From NCBI GenBank assembly GCA_004563275.1, contig SFSZ01000003.1, positions 1 to 58,248 of the forward strand: a stretch of 58,248 nt of DNA, in the 5' to 3' direction. Both the position numbers and the translations under genes were made by a program. This DNA is from a bacterium (GTDB lineage Bacteria; Bacillota_I; Bacilli_A; RF39; UBA660). Positions 36,564 through 46,230 of this stretch are shown here, piece by piece (position 1 is the stretch's first letter; every line of letters starts with the position of its first letter). The notes under the pieces were generated by a model. That model saw only the letters and a list, made by a program, of their open reading frames with translations, was not told the origin of the DNA and did no database searches.

Positions 36564-37337
36564 TTACTCCTTAATAAGTTTAATACCAAATGTTAAATCT
36601 TTTATTCTTGCATCTTTATTATTTAAAAAAGCATCTTCTAATTTTTTAAATCCTGGATATTTCTTAGTTAAATTACCAACAATAGTTAAAATTTCTTGAT
36701 CAGATAAAGTCATTCCATAATAAGTATCTTGAATCATGCCCTTAACTCTTGTAATAATTCTAGAAATTTTCTTATAAGAAACAATTGTTTCTCCATCAGT
36801 ACTTAAAGTTAATACATCATAATATCTTTCAATACTTTGCTTAGCATTACCATAATCCCAAGTAATATCATCGCTTTCTTCAATTTCATTATAACTAGCA
36901 CTAACATTACATTCTCTAAGTAAAATTTCTAAATATTTAAAGAAATCTTTAAAATAAATTTCACCATCAACACTTAAGTCACTTAAAGCAATTTCTGAAG
37001 GACTTAATATGCTTTTAACTATGAAACCATAACTTGCTTTAGTATCATTATATTTCTCTAAGCAAGAGATAAAATAATATAAATTAGGTATACCAATAAT
37101 CTTATTATTAATAAAATCATCTAAACGTGCAAGTTCATCACTAGAAGTAAAAGAAGAACTAAAAACAAGATTATTTTCTTCGTTAAAGAAACTGTAATGG
37201 CAAACATTTCCATCAAATCGGTAAGAATAAAAAACATCAAATCCATAAGAATAACTTAAAAACTCAGCAATTACTGCAAGTAAATTATCCACTTTAAAAT
37301 ACACATTATTCTTAATTTTAACAAAAAATCTTTCCAT
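36564..37337 (-). CDS. Unknown protein upstream of tcdA
   Basis: 257 residues, no signal peptide or membrane span. The N-terminal half is rich in aromatic residues (FLSYSYGFDVFYSYRFDGNVCHYSFF), the rest mixed alpha/beta (SIERYYDVLTLSTDGETIVSYKK; PGFKKLEDAFLN). It is followed after two bases by tcdA. Not recognised; compositionally like the other unknown proteins of this genome (24583-25830, 40852-41574). Confidence 0.75.
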   Translation of the reverse strand: MERFFVKIKNNVYFKVDNLLAVIAEFLSYSYGFDVFYSYRFDGNVCHYSFFNEENNLVFSSSFTSSDELARLDDFINNKIIGIPNLYYFISCLEKYNDTKASYGFIVKSILSPSEIALSDLSVDGEIYFKDFFKYLEILLRECNVSASYNEIEESDDITWDYGNAKQSIERYYDVLTLSTDGETIVSYKKISRIITRVKGMIQDTYYGMTLSDQEILTIVGNLTKKYPGFKKLEDAFLNNKDARIKDLTFGIKLIKE

Positions 37338-37391
37338 AAACCACTACACCTTTATTATAAGCCTATATTTAATAATATGTCAAATTAGGTA

Positions 37392-37558
37392 TAAAAAAAC
37401 CCAGAAGATCTCGCAGTGATAAAAACCCGCTCTAAACAGGTGGGCATCACATAAATGGTTTTAGGAGCCAAGTTCAATGAACAAGTATTCTACACCACCA
37501 TCTAATTAGATTCCCAATAATCACCAATGTCGGTTTTATATTTGAGTACCCTCTAGGT
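37392..37558 (-). ncRNA. ssrS: Structured RNA, probably 6S RNA
   Basis: A 167-base transcript is predicted between a TATAAT (37565-37570, minus strand) and a run of seven T. Its ends pair: CCTAGAGGGT with the 3' segment ATCTTCTGGG, ten pairs including G-U. Further in, ATAAAACC pairs with GGGTTTTTAT and GGTG with CACC, leaving unpaired central loops: the long interrupted rod typical of 6S RNA, which binds sigma-A holoenzyme. It contains no open frame and is less AT-rich than its surroundings. In Bacillus, 6S RNA also lies beside tcdA, between aspS and rarA. No 6S sequence was compared. Confidence 0.6.
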
Positions 37559-37616
37559 ATTTTAATTATAACATGATAAACTCAAATATAAAATAAAAAT
37601 ACATTAATTTGACAAA

Positions 37617-38030
37617 TTAATTAGTAAATTCCATTTCATTACTATAAACAAGATAAATATAATCAGCTACTTCATCTAAAGTATTAGGACAATTAATAAC
37701 AATCTCATCAATAGCACCACGAACATTACTTTGCGGCCAGCATCCAACCATAGCCCTATCAGCGTGATTAAAGAAACTATTCATCTTCCTTTCAAAAAAT
37801 TCTTTATCATTAACATGATTATTAAACCAATAAAGAATTACATCAGCATCACTAACCATAAAATCTTCATCACTTAAATTAGCTTCCTCATAAGCCTCAT
37901 AAATACCTAATATAGCATTAAATCCTCTACAAAGTAACTTATCCCTTAAAATATTCATAACTATTCTCATATTTTTAGCATCTTCTTTATTTCCTGCATA
38001 AATCACAATATATGGAACATAATCATTCAT
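37617..38030 (-). CDS. Unknown protein, 137 residues, Rossmann-like
   Basis: Alternating strands and helices (YIVIYAGNKEDAKNMRIVMNIL; DADVILYWF; DRAMVGCWPQSN) suggest a nucleotide-binding alpha/beta fold, distantly like nucleoside deoxyribosyltransferase or TIR-like domains. No catalytic residue can be assigned. It is a single gene between the 6S-like RNA and the terminator of the HerA-like gene. Confidence 0.65.
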   Translation of the reverse strand: MNDYVPYIVIYAGNKEDAKNMRIVMNILRDKLLCRGFNAILGIYEAYEEANLSDEDFMVSDADVILYWFNNHVNDKEFFERKMNSFFNHADRAMVGCWPQSNVRGAIDEIVINCPNTLDEVADYIYLVYSNEMEFTN

Positions 38031-38073
38031 AAAAAAATCCCTTTCTTAAGTAAAAGATATCTTAGCACAAGCA

Positions 38074-38103
38074 TAAAAAAAAGTAAAGAAATTCTTTACT
38101 TCT
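38074..38103 (-). terminator. Terminator after the HerA-like gene
   Basis: AGTAAAG and CTTTACT pair around a short loop on the minus strand, followed by at least eight T residues. Confidence 0.85.
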
Positions 38104-39863
38104 TAAGCATCACCCTTCCATCTAGCTACAACATCACAGTTACTAGAATATGGTCTAGGATCAGGTAAATCCATTTTTATTAATAAAGGTATCTTAAAAG
38201 CATTACCAAACGCTACTAAAGTACCAGATTGTAAACTATTAAGTTTTTCTATAATATCTGAACTTACATTAGGAAGCATCTTTTCAATGTATTCTAAATC
38301 CTTAGGATGTGTCATCTTAAGAACTAAGAAATTACTCATCTGAGCTACAACAGTCTCTGATACATCTACAGGTCTTTGACTAATTAAATCAATCATAACC
38401 CCATATTTTCTACCTTCCTTAGCAATTCTTTCAAATATATTATAACCAAGTAAGAACTTATCATTATCATTTTGAACATATCTATGTGCTTCTTCAATAA
38501 TTAAATGAAAAGGAATACTAGCTCTTACCTTTCTACTCTTTGCAAAATCAAAAATCATCTTACTTAAAACTTTAACCATAACCTTAGCAAAATTATCATC
38601 AACATCTTCTAAATTAATATTAATAATTTGACTTCTCTTATTATTCAAAATAATTAAACTTGAAATATATTGTTCTAAAGTTATATATTGATTAATTTCA
38701 AAAAAGTTAGCATTACGACTATTTATAATGGAATTTAATCTAACCTTAAGAATAATTGCTGAATCTTGCATTATTCTATTATTTAAGAAACCTTCACCAA
38801 TTAAAGTAAAATCTAAAGCTTTAGCTAAATCTCTAATAGTAAAAAATGCATTCTTAGGTGCTTCTAAAGCTCCTTCTAAACTCTCATCAATATTCTTAGC
38901 AATATATTCATTAATTAAAACACTTTCTGAAAATTCACCTTTAGAATCAATCTTAAAGCAATCTGAGAACTTTCTTGTAAAGCCAACCCCTTGAACATCA
39001 GTATTCATATTAAAAGCAGCAGTTGAACAAGAAGCAATAATTGTAAAAATATTATTCTTTTTAGCACTAGAAGTTTCATTGCTAAACAGAACTGATTGAA
39101 TAGCTTTAGCAATTAAATGGTTCTTATATTTTTCCGTCATTTCATCATTCTTACTAAAAATCTTAACCAACTTCATTGTTCTTTCAATAATTGTTAATTG
39201 TGCATGATTATCTGCATTAAGTAAAAGCGCTATATCATCATTAGAAAGTAAAAAAATTGGTACTTGTAAAAGCATATCAGACTCTTCAGTAGGATTAGTA
39301 GTTAAAAACTTATATTGGTAATTAGGATTAATATTATTAATACTTCTAAAAGCATTCTTATATTCACCATAAGCATCAAAAATAAATAAATTAGCATTAA
39401 AAGATAAAAAGTTAGTATTTAAAAATATATTTTGAATAATTCTAGATACACTGCAACTCTTACCTGAACCAGAGTTACCAAATATTGCAAAGTGATTAGA
39501 AAACAAATCATTAATATTAGCGTAAATACATCTATTTTCATATAAAGGGCTCTTACCAATATATAAAGAATCCTTATTTTGCATTCCCATAATAATATTA
39601 AGTTCATCATTATTTATAACTCTAAGCAAACTATTTAAAGAAGGTTTCTTAATTGTACCAGCAATAAATCTAGTACCAACAAATTCACCTAATAATTCTA
39701 TTTTAACTGTATCTTCATCAACATTCTTAACTTCACCTAATAGTTTAGCATTTTCACTTTCAAATACTACATGTAAATTCATTAAATTAGCAATTACATG
39801 GCCTTCTTTATTAAGTTCTACAACGGCATTATTATCACTAATATATCTAATTTTACCAAACAT
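38103..39863 (-). CDS. HerA-like hexameric ATPase (DUF87)
   Basis: An N-terminal HAS-barrel-like beta domain (about 1-95) precedes a FtsK/HerA ATPase: Walker A GNSGSGKSCSVSR, Walker B FHLIIEEAHRYV, and sensor motif ISQRPVDVSETVVAQMSNF. HerA proteins are DNA translocases; archaea pair them with the nuclease NurA for end resection, and bacteria use them alone or in defence pairs with SIR2 or nuclease partners. No nuclease gene adjoins it here. ATG 39863 is chosen; the TTG at 39872 lies directly on the AGAGG site. 586 residues. Confidence 0.88.
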   Translation of the reverse strand: MFGKIRYISDNNAVVELNKEGHVIANLMNLHVVFESENAKLLGEVKNVDEDTVKIELLGEFVGTRFIAGTIKKPSLNSLLRVINNDELNIIMGMQNKDSLYIGKSPLYENRCIYANINDLFSNHFAIFGNSGSGKSCSVSRIIQNIFLNTNFLSFNANLFIFDAYGEYKNAFRSINNINPNYQYKFLTTNPTEESDMLLQVPIFLLSNDDIALLLNADNHAQLTIIERTMKLVKIFSKNDEMTEKYKNHLIAKAIQSVLFSNETSSAKKNNIFTIIASCSTAAFNMNTDVQGVGFTRKFSDCFKIDSKGEFSESVLINEYIAKNIDESLEGALEAPKNAFFTIRDLAKALDFTLIGEGFLNNRIMQDSAIILKVRLNSIINSRNANFFEINQYITLEQYISSLIILNNKRSQIININLEDVDDNFAKVMVKVLSKMIFDFAKSRKVRASIPFHLIIEEAHRYVQNDNDKFLLGYNIFERIAKEGRKYGVMIDLISQRPVDVSETVVAQMSNFLVLKMTHPKDLEYIEKMLPNVSSDIIEKLNSLQSGTLVAFGNAFKIPLLIKMDLPDPRPYSSNCDVVARWKGDA

Positions 39864-39931
39864 ATTAACCAACCTCTTCTATTATACTTAAAATTATAAC
39901 ACAATCTCTACCTTCATAAAAGACCTAAAAT

Positions 39932-39959
39932 TTGACTTTTTTCTTAAATTTGATATAAT
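39932..39959 (+). promoter_or_regulatory. Promoter of the L,D-transpeptidase gene
   Basis: TTGACT at 39932-39937 and TATAAT at 39954-39959 with 16-base spacing; GAGGGG ribosome site and ATG follow. Confidence 0.7.
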
Positions 39960-39983
39960 AAAACCCACAAATGAGGGGTAAAA

Positions 39984-40847
39984 ATGGAAAAGAAAAATAA
40001 TATTATAAAGAAACTTTTAGCACTAGGCCTAGTTAGTACTATCTATGCTACTTTGGCAAGTCCTAAACTAAAAGTTAAAATAATACCACCAGAACCAGAT
40101 GAAGATCCTTATAACGTCGAAGAAACATACACAGGTGAAGAAAAATCTAATAAAGATGGATATAAACCAGAAATAGATTATACCGAAGAATCATCAGAGC
40201 CTACATTATCACCTACTGTTACCCCAACCATTGAAACACCTAAGCCAGAAGAAACAAAAGCTCCAACAATCTATGAAGCAAAATTTTCATGTGTAATGTA
40301 TGATACCAATATAGTTGATGAAAATGGTAACTACCTAGCAACTGCTTATCAATTTGAAAAAGTCTTAAAAATGGATGCTAATTATCAAAATAGTTATCGT
40401 TTAGTAATGTTAGATAATGGTATAACTGGTTATATTGAAGCAAATGCTTTAAGAGAACTAACTGATACTTTTGTTGAAGTAGATATCTCATCACAAATAC
40501 TATACGTTTACAGTAATGGTGAATGTGTCATGACTGCTAATGTTATTACCGGTAACCCTAACACGGGATCAACCCCTGGAACTAATATTGGTCTTCAAGA
40601 AATATTATACAAAGCATACAATACTAATCTGGTTGGTCCAACTTGGGAAGTTCCGGTTGATTACTTCTTCTGTTTTAATTATGATGGTGAAGGTTTCCAT
40701 GATGCTTCATGGCGAACAGAATCTGAATATACTGCAGATACATATACTTGGAATGGTTCTCATGGTTGCGTTAATATGAAACATAGTGATGTTTCTAATC
40801 TAGATAATTTAATCTCTACTGGAGATAAAGTTTTAATTCACAAATAA
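39984..40847 (+). CDS. Secreted L,D-transpeptidase (YkuD family)
   Basis: Cross-links peptidoglycan stem peptides or attaches proteins to them. A membrane anchor or signal peptide (KKLLALGLVSTIYATLA) is followed by a Pro/Glu/Thr-rich spacer (about 30-90), an SH3-like domain (about 90-155) and the YkuD domain (FVEVDISSQILYVYSNGE onward). The catalytic motif is HGCVN with H260 and C262, preceded by FHDASWR. 287 residues. Single gene with its own promoter and terminator; confirms a peptidoglycan wall. Confidence 0.92.
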   Translation: MEKKNNIIKKLLALGLVSTIYATLASPKLKVKIIPPEPDEDPYNVEETYTGEEKSNKDGYKPEIDYTEESSEPTLSPTVTPTIETPKPEETKAPTIYEAKFSCVMYDTNIVDENGNYLATAYQFEKVLKMDANYQNSYRLVMLDNGITGYIEANALRELTDTFVEVDISSQILYVYSNGECVMTANVITGNPNTGSTPGTNIGLQEILYKAYNTNLVGPTWEVPVDYFFCFNYDGEGFHDASWRTESEYTADTYTWNGSHGCVNMKHSDVSNLDNLISTGDKVLIHK

Positions 40848-40878
40848 AAAGCTAAATTTCTAAAGATTTAGCTTTTTT
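40846..40878. terminator. Bidirectional terminator between converging genes
   Basis: AAAAAGCTAAAT and ATTTAGCTTTTTT form a strong stem; the minus-strand gene ends inside it. Confidence 0.88.
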
Positions 40879-41574
40879 CTTATTTATTTCTAACATATCA
40901 TTAATAATACTACTTTCACCCTTAGAAAATCCACTCTTATTTGGATCTTCTGCTCCATGATCACCATTATATTCCTTATAACAATTTTGAGAAAGTAAAC
41001 CAAGTTTTAAAGCATCAATTTTATCAGTAGTTAAATAATCACTAACAACATCCATTAATTGACACTCTAAATCAAATCTAGTTAAACTATCAAAATTACG
41101 ATAAATTCTAACATCAGCATTCATATCTGTAAAACTAAAATAATCTAAAGCTTTATGAGCAATACCTGCCTTTATTTTAGTAATTTCATCAAGATCTTTA
41201 TCTTGAGAAACAAGTTCTATTCCTACACTTTCTAAAAAAGTAAAAGCAGCTAATCTTAATTTAAAATAAGTATCATTTAATCTCTTTAAATTAGCATTAA
41301 TCTTTTTCTCCCCATAATAAGGAAACCCATCATCAGTAAAATCACTAACCTCAAAAACCTTCTTATTCTTATAAATTCTATTTAAAATAGAACTAATAAC
41401 CTTAACATATTTATCTCTATCAACATAACTATCATTAAAATAAGTATATAAAACATTAGCTAAATTAATATATTCACGTTCAAGTTCAGTACCAATAAAA
41501 TGTCTATAATGAAGAGTTTGATTGTCATAATAAACATCTTCAGTATTACCTTTATAAGTCATCTCAATTGCCAT
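40852..41574 (-). CDS. Unknown protein, 240 residues
   Basis: ATG 41574 follows AGGTGGTG. Soluble, mostly helical (YINLANVLYTYFNDSYVDRDKYVKVISSIL; TYFKLRLAAFTFLESVG), with a Lys-rich C-terminus (EINKKKAKSLEI) that overlaps the terminator. No signal peptide. Single gene. Function unknown. Confidence 0.75.
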   Translation of the reverse strand: MAIEMTYKGNTEDVYYDNQTLHYRHFIGTELEREYINLANVLYTYFNDSYVDRDKYVKVISSILNRIYKNKKVFEVSDFTDDGFPYYGEKKINANLKRLNDTYFKLRLAAFTFLESVGIELVSQDKDLDEITKIKAGIAHKALDYFSFTDMNADVRIYRNFDSLTRFDLECQLMDVVSDYLTTDKIDALKLGLLSQNCYKEYNGDHGAEDPNKSGFSKGESSIINDMLEINKKKAKSLEI

Positions 41575-41628
41575 ATTCACACCACCTATTATTTAAATTC
41601 TATCACACATCAATCATCAATACAATTA

Positions 41629-41653
41629 AAAAGATAACTTTATGTCATCTAAT
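41629..41653 (-). terminator. Weak terminator after surface protein paralog 2
   Basis: AGATGAC-ATAAA-GTTATCT on the minus strand, followed by five T residues; the stem has one mismatch. Confidence 0.5.
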
Positions 41654-43327
41654 TTATTATAAATGGACTTGATGCTGTACCAGTTCCACCACTTATAGTC
41701 GTTGTAGCTTTAAGAGAAATGGCTGGTCTAATAGCTCCAGAAGTACCAGCACTATCTGTTTGTAAATAGCCATAATTATAAATAGTCCAAACATCATTAC
41801 TGCTATAACCAATAATTGCTGGTGAAAGAGTATAATAACTCCACCCAGTTGCATTTTTTAATAAATATGATGTAACATAATTGCTACTATAACCATTATT
41901 TTCATACACTTGAGATGTAGGTAAACCAGCTAAAATCATTTCATCAACTGTAAGCATTCCAATTTTATAATTAAGATTTCCATTCCCATTTACCGTATCA
42001 TCAACTGTAAACTTAGATAACTTCCCACCATCATTATCATTTGGGCATATTAAACTAGGACCAGTTCCATAACTTTTATTAGTACCTTGAGTTAAAGCAA
42101 AATTTCTTACTGCTGAACCATATGCAGTTGGCTTAGATTGATAACCTAAACCAGCTAATGAAATAGTTTGTTTAGAAAGATTACCATTTGTAACAATATA
42201 TTTAGTTAAAGTAGTATTTTTAACTGTACTTTTATCATTACACCATATTGTATCAGCAAGCTTACTAGTATATGATGTTAAATTATCTGTATACCAAGTT
42301 TCTAAATTATCTAAAATTGTACTTTTATTGATATTTGCATGAGTTGCAGCATATGTACTTGCATTGGCTGTTCCATACATAAAACCTATATATGCATTTT
42401 CACCATCAGCTTCAAAATTAAATGTAGACTCCAATGTTTCCCCATCATAACTTACATACGCTAAGCTACCACCTGTATTTGTACAATTAGCAGATGAATT
42501 ATCATATAAAACTAATTTTATAGAACCATCACCAGTAATTCTTACAATTCTCCAGCACATACCTGCAAATGATACAAAATTATTTTGAACATTTCCTCTA
42601 AAATAATAACTAATTCCGTAATCATCAGGTGTTAAACTCATAACCGCTTCACTAGAAGAAGATGCATCAGTCATTGGATTAGTTAATGTTGCCGTAGGAT
42701 TTGCATAATTCTTTTTTATTCCAGCTAGTAATGTATTACTTCCAGCACTATTCCAATTTTTAGGAGTTTTTTCAGTTGATGTTCCATCTATTTCAATTAC
42801 AAGATGAGCAGCAAAATTTGCTTCTTGTGCATAATTTTGATTATTATTACTTGGTTTTAAAAATATTTGCAAAGTATAATCATGAACATTACTAGTTCCT
42901 TTTACATGATACCCTGTTCCTAGTGACACAGTATTTAACCCAATATGCGTATTACTTGATATATTAGGAATCAAAGCCCCACTATTAGCTGTATTAGTTC
43001 CAGTAAGTGTATAACTTAAATCAGTTCCAAAACCATTTTTATCAACCACTAATTTAACTTTATAAAACATTAATAAATCAGTAGTATTGTTTCCTATTAC
43101 TTGGAACTTTTTAGTTACCCAACCTTCTCTCTTGGATAGATATTTGATACAGAAATATTATCAGACTTATTGTCATACACAACATTCATTTGTCCACCTT
43201 TTGCCACAATGGTTGAACCACTTTCACTTGATGTTGCTGATGTGAAGTATGCATATGTTAATCCACTAAATAACACTGCCAAAGCTAAAACTATAGCTAT
43301 AATTATTATTTTATTCTTTTTCTCCAT
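41649..43327 (-). pseudogene. Secreted TasA/camelysin-like surface protein (paralog 2), frameshifted
   Basis: Two frames make one gene. The first (43327-43115) has a SipW-type signal region (IIAIVLALAVLFSGLTYAYFTS) and the start of a TasA/CalY-like domain ending NIYPRE; the second picks up at GWVTKKFQVIGNN and runs to 41649. Removing two bases from the (GA)3 tract near 43120 restores one frame of about 559 residues. Domains: camelysin-like (1-170), then a large C-terminal part shared with paralogs 1 and 3 (WRIVRITGDGSIKL; LADTIWCNDKST; PSLICPNDNDGGKLSKF; YYTLSP; AIRPAISLK; ISGGTGTASSPF). Secreted, possibly fibre-forming. The break could be phase variation, decay or an assembly slip. Confidence 0.8.
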
Positions 43328-43358
43328 GGTTAATAAATCGCTCCTATTTTTCTATTTA

Positions 43359-43388
43359 ATTGTACAATAATTTAATTTATTTGGTCAA
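43359..43388 (-). promoter_or_regulatory. Promoter of surface protein paralog 2
   Basis: Minus strand TTGACC (43388-43383) and TACAAT (43364-43359) with 18-base spacing; AGGAG and ATG follow. Confidence 0.65.
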
Positions 43389-43403
43389 GGTTAATATTAA
43401 CAT

Positions 43404-43431
43404 AAAAAATAAGAGATCACTCTCTTATTTT
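43404..43431 (-). terminator. Terminator of the hisS-aspS-gatCAB operon
   Basis: AATAAGAGA-GTGA-TCTCTTATT on the minus strand followed by T residues; it overlaps the gatB stop codon. Confidence 0.88.
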
Positions 43432-44852
43432 AATTTATTTGTTAAAATTTCTTTCGCTTTAACTGGGTTAGCTTTACCTCTAGTTTCTTTCATTATTTGT
43501 CCAACAAAGAAATCAAAGATATTAGTTCTTCCATTATGGTATTCTTCAATTAAATTTTGATTATTACTTAAAATATTATCAATTATATTTTCAAGTTCAC
43601 TATCATTATCCATTTGTTTCATACCATATTTTTCCATTAAAACAGTTGGTTCTTCTTTTTCTTCTAAACATTTCATAATTAATTCTTTACCTTGTTTAGA
43701 TGAAATAGTACCTTTAGTAACTTCACCAATAATAAATTTAAGTCTTTCTGGTGTTAAATAAATATCTGCAATAGATAAATATTCCTTATTTAAATAACCT
43801 AAAATTTGTCCAGATAAATAATTAAATGTTGTCTTAGCTTCTACTCCTAAACTAATTGTTTTATCAAAATAATCACTTAAATTTTTATCTTTAACAATAG
43901 TTTTAGCTTCACCTTCAGCTAAATTATATTCAGTTATATATTTAATTAATCTTTGGTTAGGTAAAACTGGAATTTCTTTTCTAATCTCATTTAATAAACT
44001 ATCTTCAAACTTAATTCTAGGAATATTAGGTTCTACAAAATATTTATAATCAACACTATCTACTTTAGTACGCATTCTAATTGTTGTATCAGTTTCTTCA
44101 TCATATCTTCTAGTTTCTTGAACCAATTCTTCACAACCAGTTTCATATGCTTTAGTTTGTCTTTCAACTTCATAATTAATCGCATTAAGAACATGAGTAA
44201 ATGAATTAATATTTTTAATTTCAACTTTAGGAGTAATATAATTACCACTTTCATCTTTTAAGTTAATATTAACATCACATCTAATTTGTCCTTTTTTAGT
44301 ATCTGCTTCTGATATATCACAATATTTAAAACTGTTTGCTAAAAACTCTAAGAATGCAACTGCTTCTTCTCCAGAATGTAAGCAAGGTGTTGTAACTATT
44401 TCAATTAATGGTACTCCTGCTCTATTGTAATCTATTAAAGTATAATTACTATAATGATCTAAAGATGCTGTATCTTCTTCTAAATGAATATCATGAATTA
44501 TTACATCAAATTCATGATTATCAGCAATTAATCTTACTTTTCCATCTACTCCTACCGGTTTAGTTACTTGGGTAATTTGAAAACCTTTAGGTAAATCTGG
44601 ATAATAATAATTCTTACGATCAAATAAAAGTTCATCAGGTTGTTTACATCCTAAGATAATACTCATTTTTAAGGCTTTTCTGACTGCTTCTTTATTTAAA
44701 GAAGGCATTATACCAGGAAAAGATAAATCTATCTCATTAACGTTATTATTAGCTATTTCATTATATGAATTTTTACTAGGACTAAACACTTTAGAATTAG
44801 TTTTTAAAGCACAGTGTAACTCTAAACCAATAACAGTTTGATACTTACTCAT
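43425..44852 (-). CDS. gatB: Asp/Glu-tRNA amidotransferase subunit B
   Basis: The tRNA-binding and kinase-like subunit of GatCAB, which amidates Asp-tRNA(Asn) and Glu-tRNA(Gln). Family marks: VIGLELHCALKTNSKVFS at the start, YYYPDLPKGFQITQ, GQIRCDVNINLK, RTKVDSVDYKYFVEPNIP, and a C-terminal YqeY-like helical domain ending GKANPVKAKEIL. 475 residues is normal. Overlaps gatA by eight bases. Last gene of the operon. Confidence 0.97.
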   Translation of the reverse strand: MSKYQTVIGLELHCALKTNSKVFSPSKNSYNEIANNNVNEIDLSFPGIMPSLNKEAVRKALKMSIILGCKQPDELLFDRKNYYYPDLPKGFQITQVTKPVGVDGKVRLIADNHEFDVIIHDIHLEEDTASLDHYSNYTLIDYNRAGVPLIEIVTTPCLHSGEEAVAFLEFLANSFKYCDISEADTKKGQIRCDVNINLKDESGNYITPKVEIKNINSFTHVLNAINYEVERQTKAYETGCEELVQETRRYDEETDTTIRMRTKVDSVDYKYFVEPNIPRIKFEDSLLNEIRKEIPVLPNQRLIKYITEYNLAEGEAKTIVKDKNLSDYFDKTISLGVEAKTTFNYLSGQILGYLNKEYLSIADIYLTPERLKFIIGEVTKGTISSKQGKELIMKCLEEKEEPTVLMEKYGMKQMDNDSELENIIDNILSNNQNLIEEYHNGRTNIFDFFVGQIMKETRGKANPVKAKEILTNKLK

Positions 44853-46230
44853 AAAAACCTCCTACTACTTGATCTTTATAATCCATTTTACTTTCTAACT
44901 TTTCAGCTATATTTAAAATATTACCATCATCAAGTACTTTACCAGTAATATTAATACCAATTGGCATACCACCAACAAATCCATTTGGAATTGTAATTGA
45001 AGGATATCCCCCAAAATTACCTATACATAAATGATTTTCTAAAACTGCCTTATTACTAAATACTTCTGAAGACTCATCAATTTTAGGAGCAGCTCCTCCA
45101 CTAGCCATAGTAATAAATCCATCATATTTTTCAAACAATTTATTAAAAGTATCTACAACTAATCTTCTAACTTTACAAGCATTTAAATAATATCTATCTT
45201 GATTTTCTTTTTGTAAAACATAACTACCAATTACAAGTCTTCTCTTAATTAAAGGACTAAAACCTTTGGTACGATAATCTTTAACCATTGAAGTTATTAT
45301 ATCACCTTCACCACGAGGGCCATAAATAATACCTGTATACATTGATAAATTACTAGTAGCTTCTGCACAACTAATTACCATATAGGTTGGTTGTAAGGCT
45401 TTAAGTAATTTTTCATCAACACTTTCTTCATAAACTTCAATTCCTAATTCTTTAGCTTTTTCTAAAGTTTCATGAAATTTACTTATAGTTTCTTTCAATT
45501 CCTCAGTTGGATTTTCATAATATTCAATGTTACATAATTCTTTAATATAGAATAATTTTTTACCCTTAACATCTTCATTTAACTTTGGTGTTAAATCTTC
45601 GGTTTCTAAACTGGTCATATCTCTAGGATCAATACCTTTAATAATATCGGTAACCATCGCAGCTTCTTTAACATTTCTAGTAAATACTCCAACATGATCT
45701 AAAGATGCTGCAAAAGGAAATACTCCATATCTACTAATAACTCCATAAGTTGGTTTATATCCAACAACCCCACAATAAGCTGCTGGTTTTCTTACTGAAT
45801 CACCTGTATCAGTTCCAAGTGCAAAACGTACACATCCAGTTGCTACTGCTACTGCAGAACCAGCAGATGATCCACCTGCAATTCTTGTCTCATCCCAAGG
45901 ATTTTTAACAACCCCAGTATGACAAGTAGTACCAGTACCACCTAAACCAAATTCATCACAAGCACTCTTATTAATTAAAATACTACCTGCTTCTTTTAAT
46001 TTTTTAATAACAGTTGCATCAAAAAATGGTACATAATCTTTTAAAGAATTAGATGAACCAGTAGTTAATATACCTTTAGTACTAAATAAATCTTTAGCAC
46101 TATAAGTCCAACCTTTAATAGGACTTTCTCCCTCTGGAATCTCTGGATTATCTAAAATAGTTACAAAAGCATTACATTTATCTTGAACAATCTTACTTTT
46201 AACTATTGCATCATTAACTTCCTTATTCAT
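44845..46230 (-). CDS. gatA: Asp/Glu-tRNA amidotransferase subunit A
   Basis: The glutaminase of GatCAB, amidase-signature family. The Ser-cisSer-Lys triad is in SAKDLF (Lys), AGGSSAGSAVAVATG (cis-Ser) and TDTGDSVRKPAAYCG (nucleophile Ser region). 461 residues, slightly short against about 485. Overlaps gatC by eight bases. Confidence 0.97.
   Translation of the reverse strand: MNKEVNDAIVKSKIVQDKCNAFVTILDNPEIPEGESPIKGWTYSAKDLFSTKGILTTGSSNSLKDYVPFFDATVIKKLKEAGSILINKSACDEFGLGGTGTTCHTGVVKNPWDETRIAGGSSAGSAVAVATGCVRFALGTDTGDSVRKPAAYCGVVGYKPTYGVISRYGVFPFAASLDHVGVFTRNVKEAAMVTDIIKGIDPRDMTSLETEDLTPKLNEDVKGKKLFYIKELCNIEYYENPTEELKETISKFHETLEKAKELGIEVYEESVDEKLLKALQPTYMVISCAEATSNLSMYTGIIYGPRGEGDIITSMVKDYRTKGFSPLIKRRLVIGSYVLQKENQDRYYLNACKVRRLVVDTFNKLFEKYDGFITMASGGAAPKIDESSEVFSNKAVLENHLCIGNFGGYPSITIPNGFVGGMPIGINITGKVLDDGNILNIAEKLESKMDYKDQVVGGFYE

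Noticed and set aside
37617..38030. TIR or antiphage effector next to the HerA-like ATPase
   Set aside because: The fold impression is vague, the genes are separated by a terminator, and no catalytic Glu or other effector residue can be assigned.
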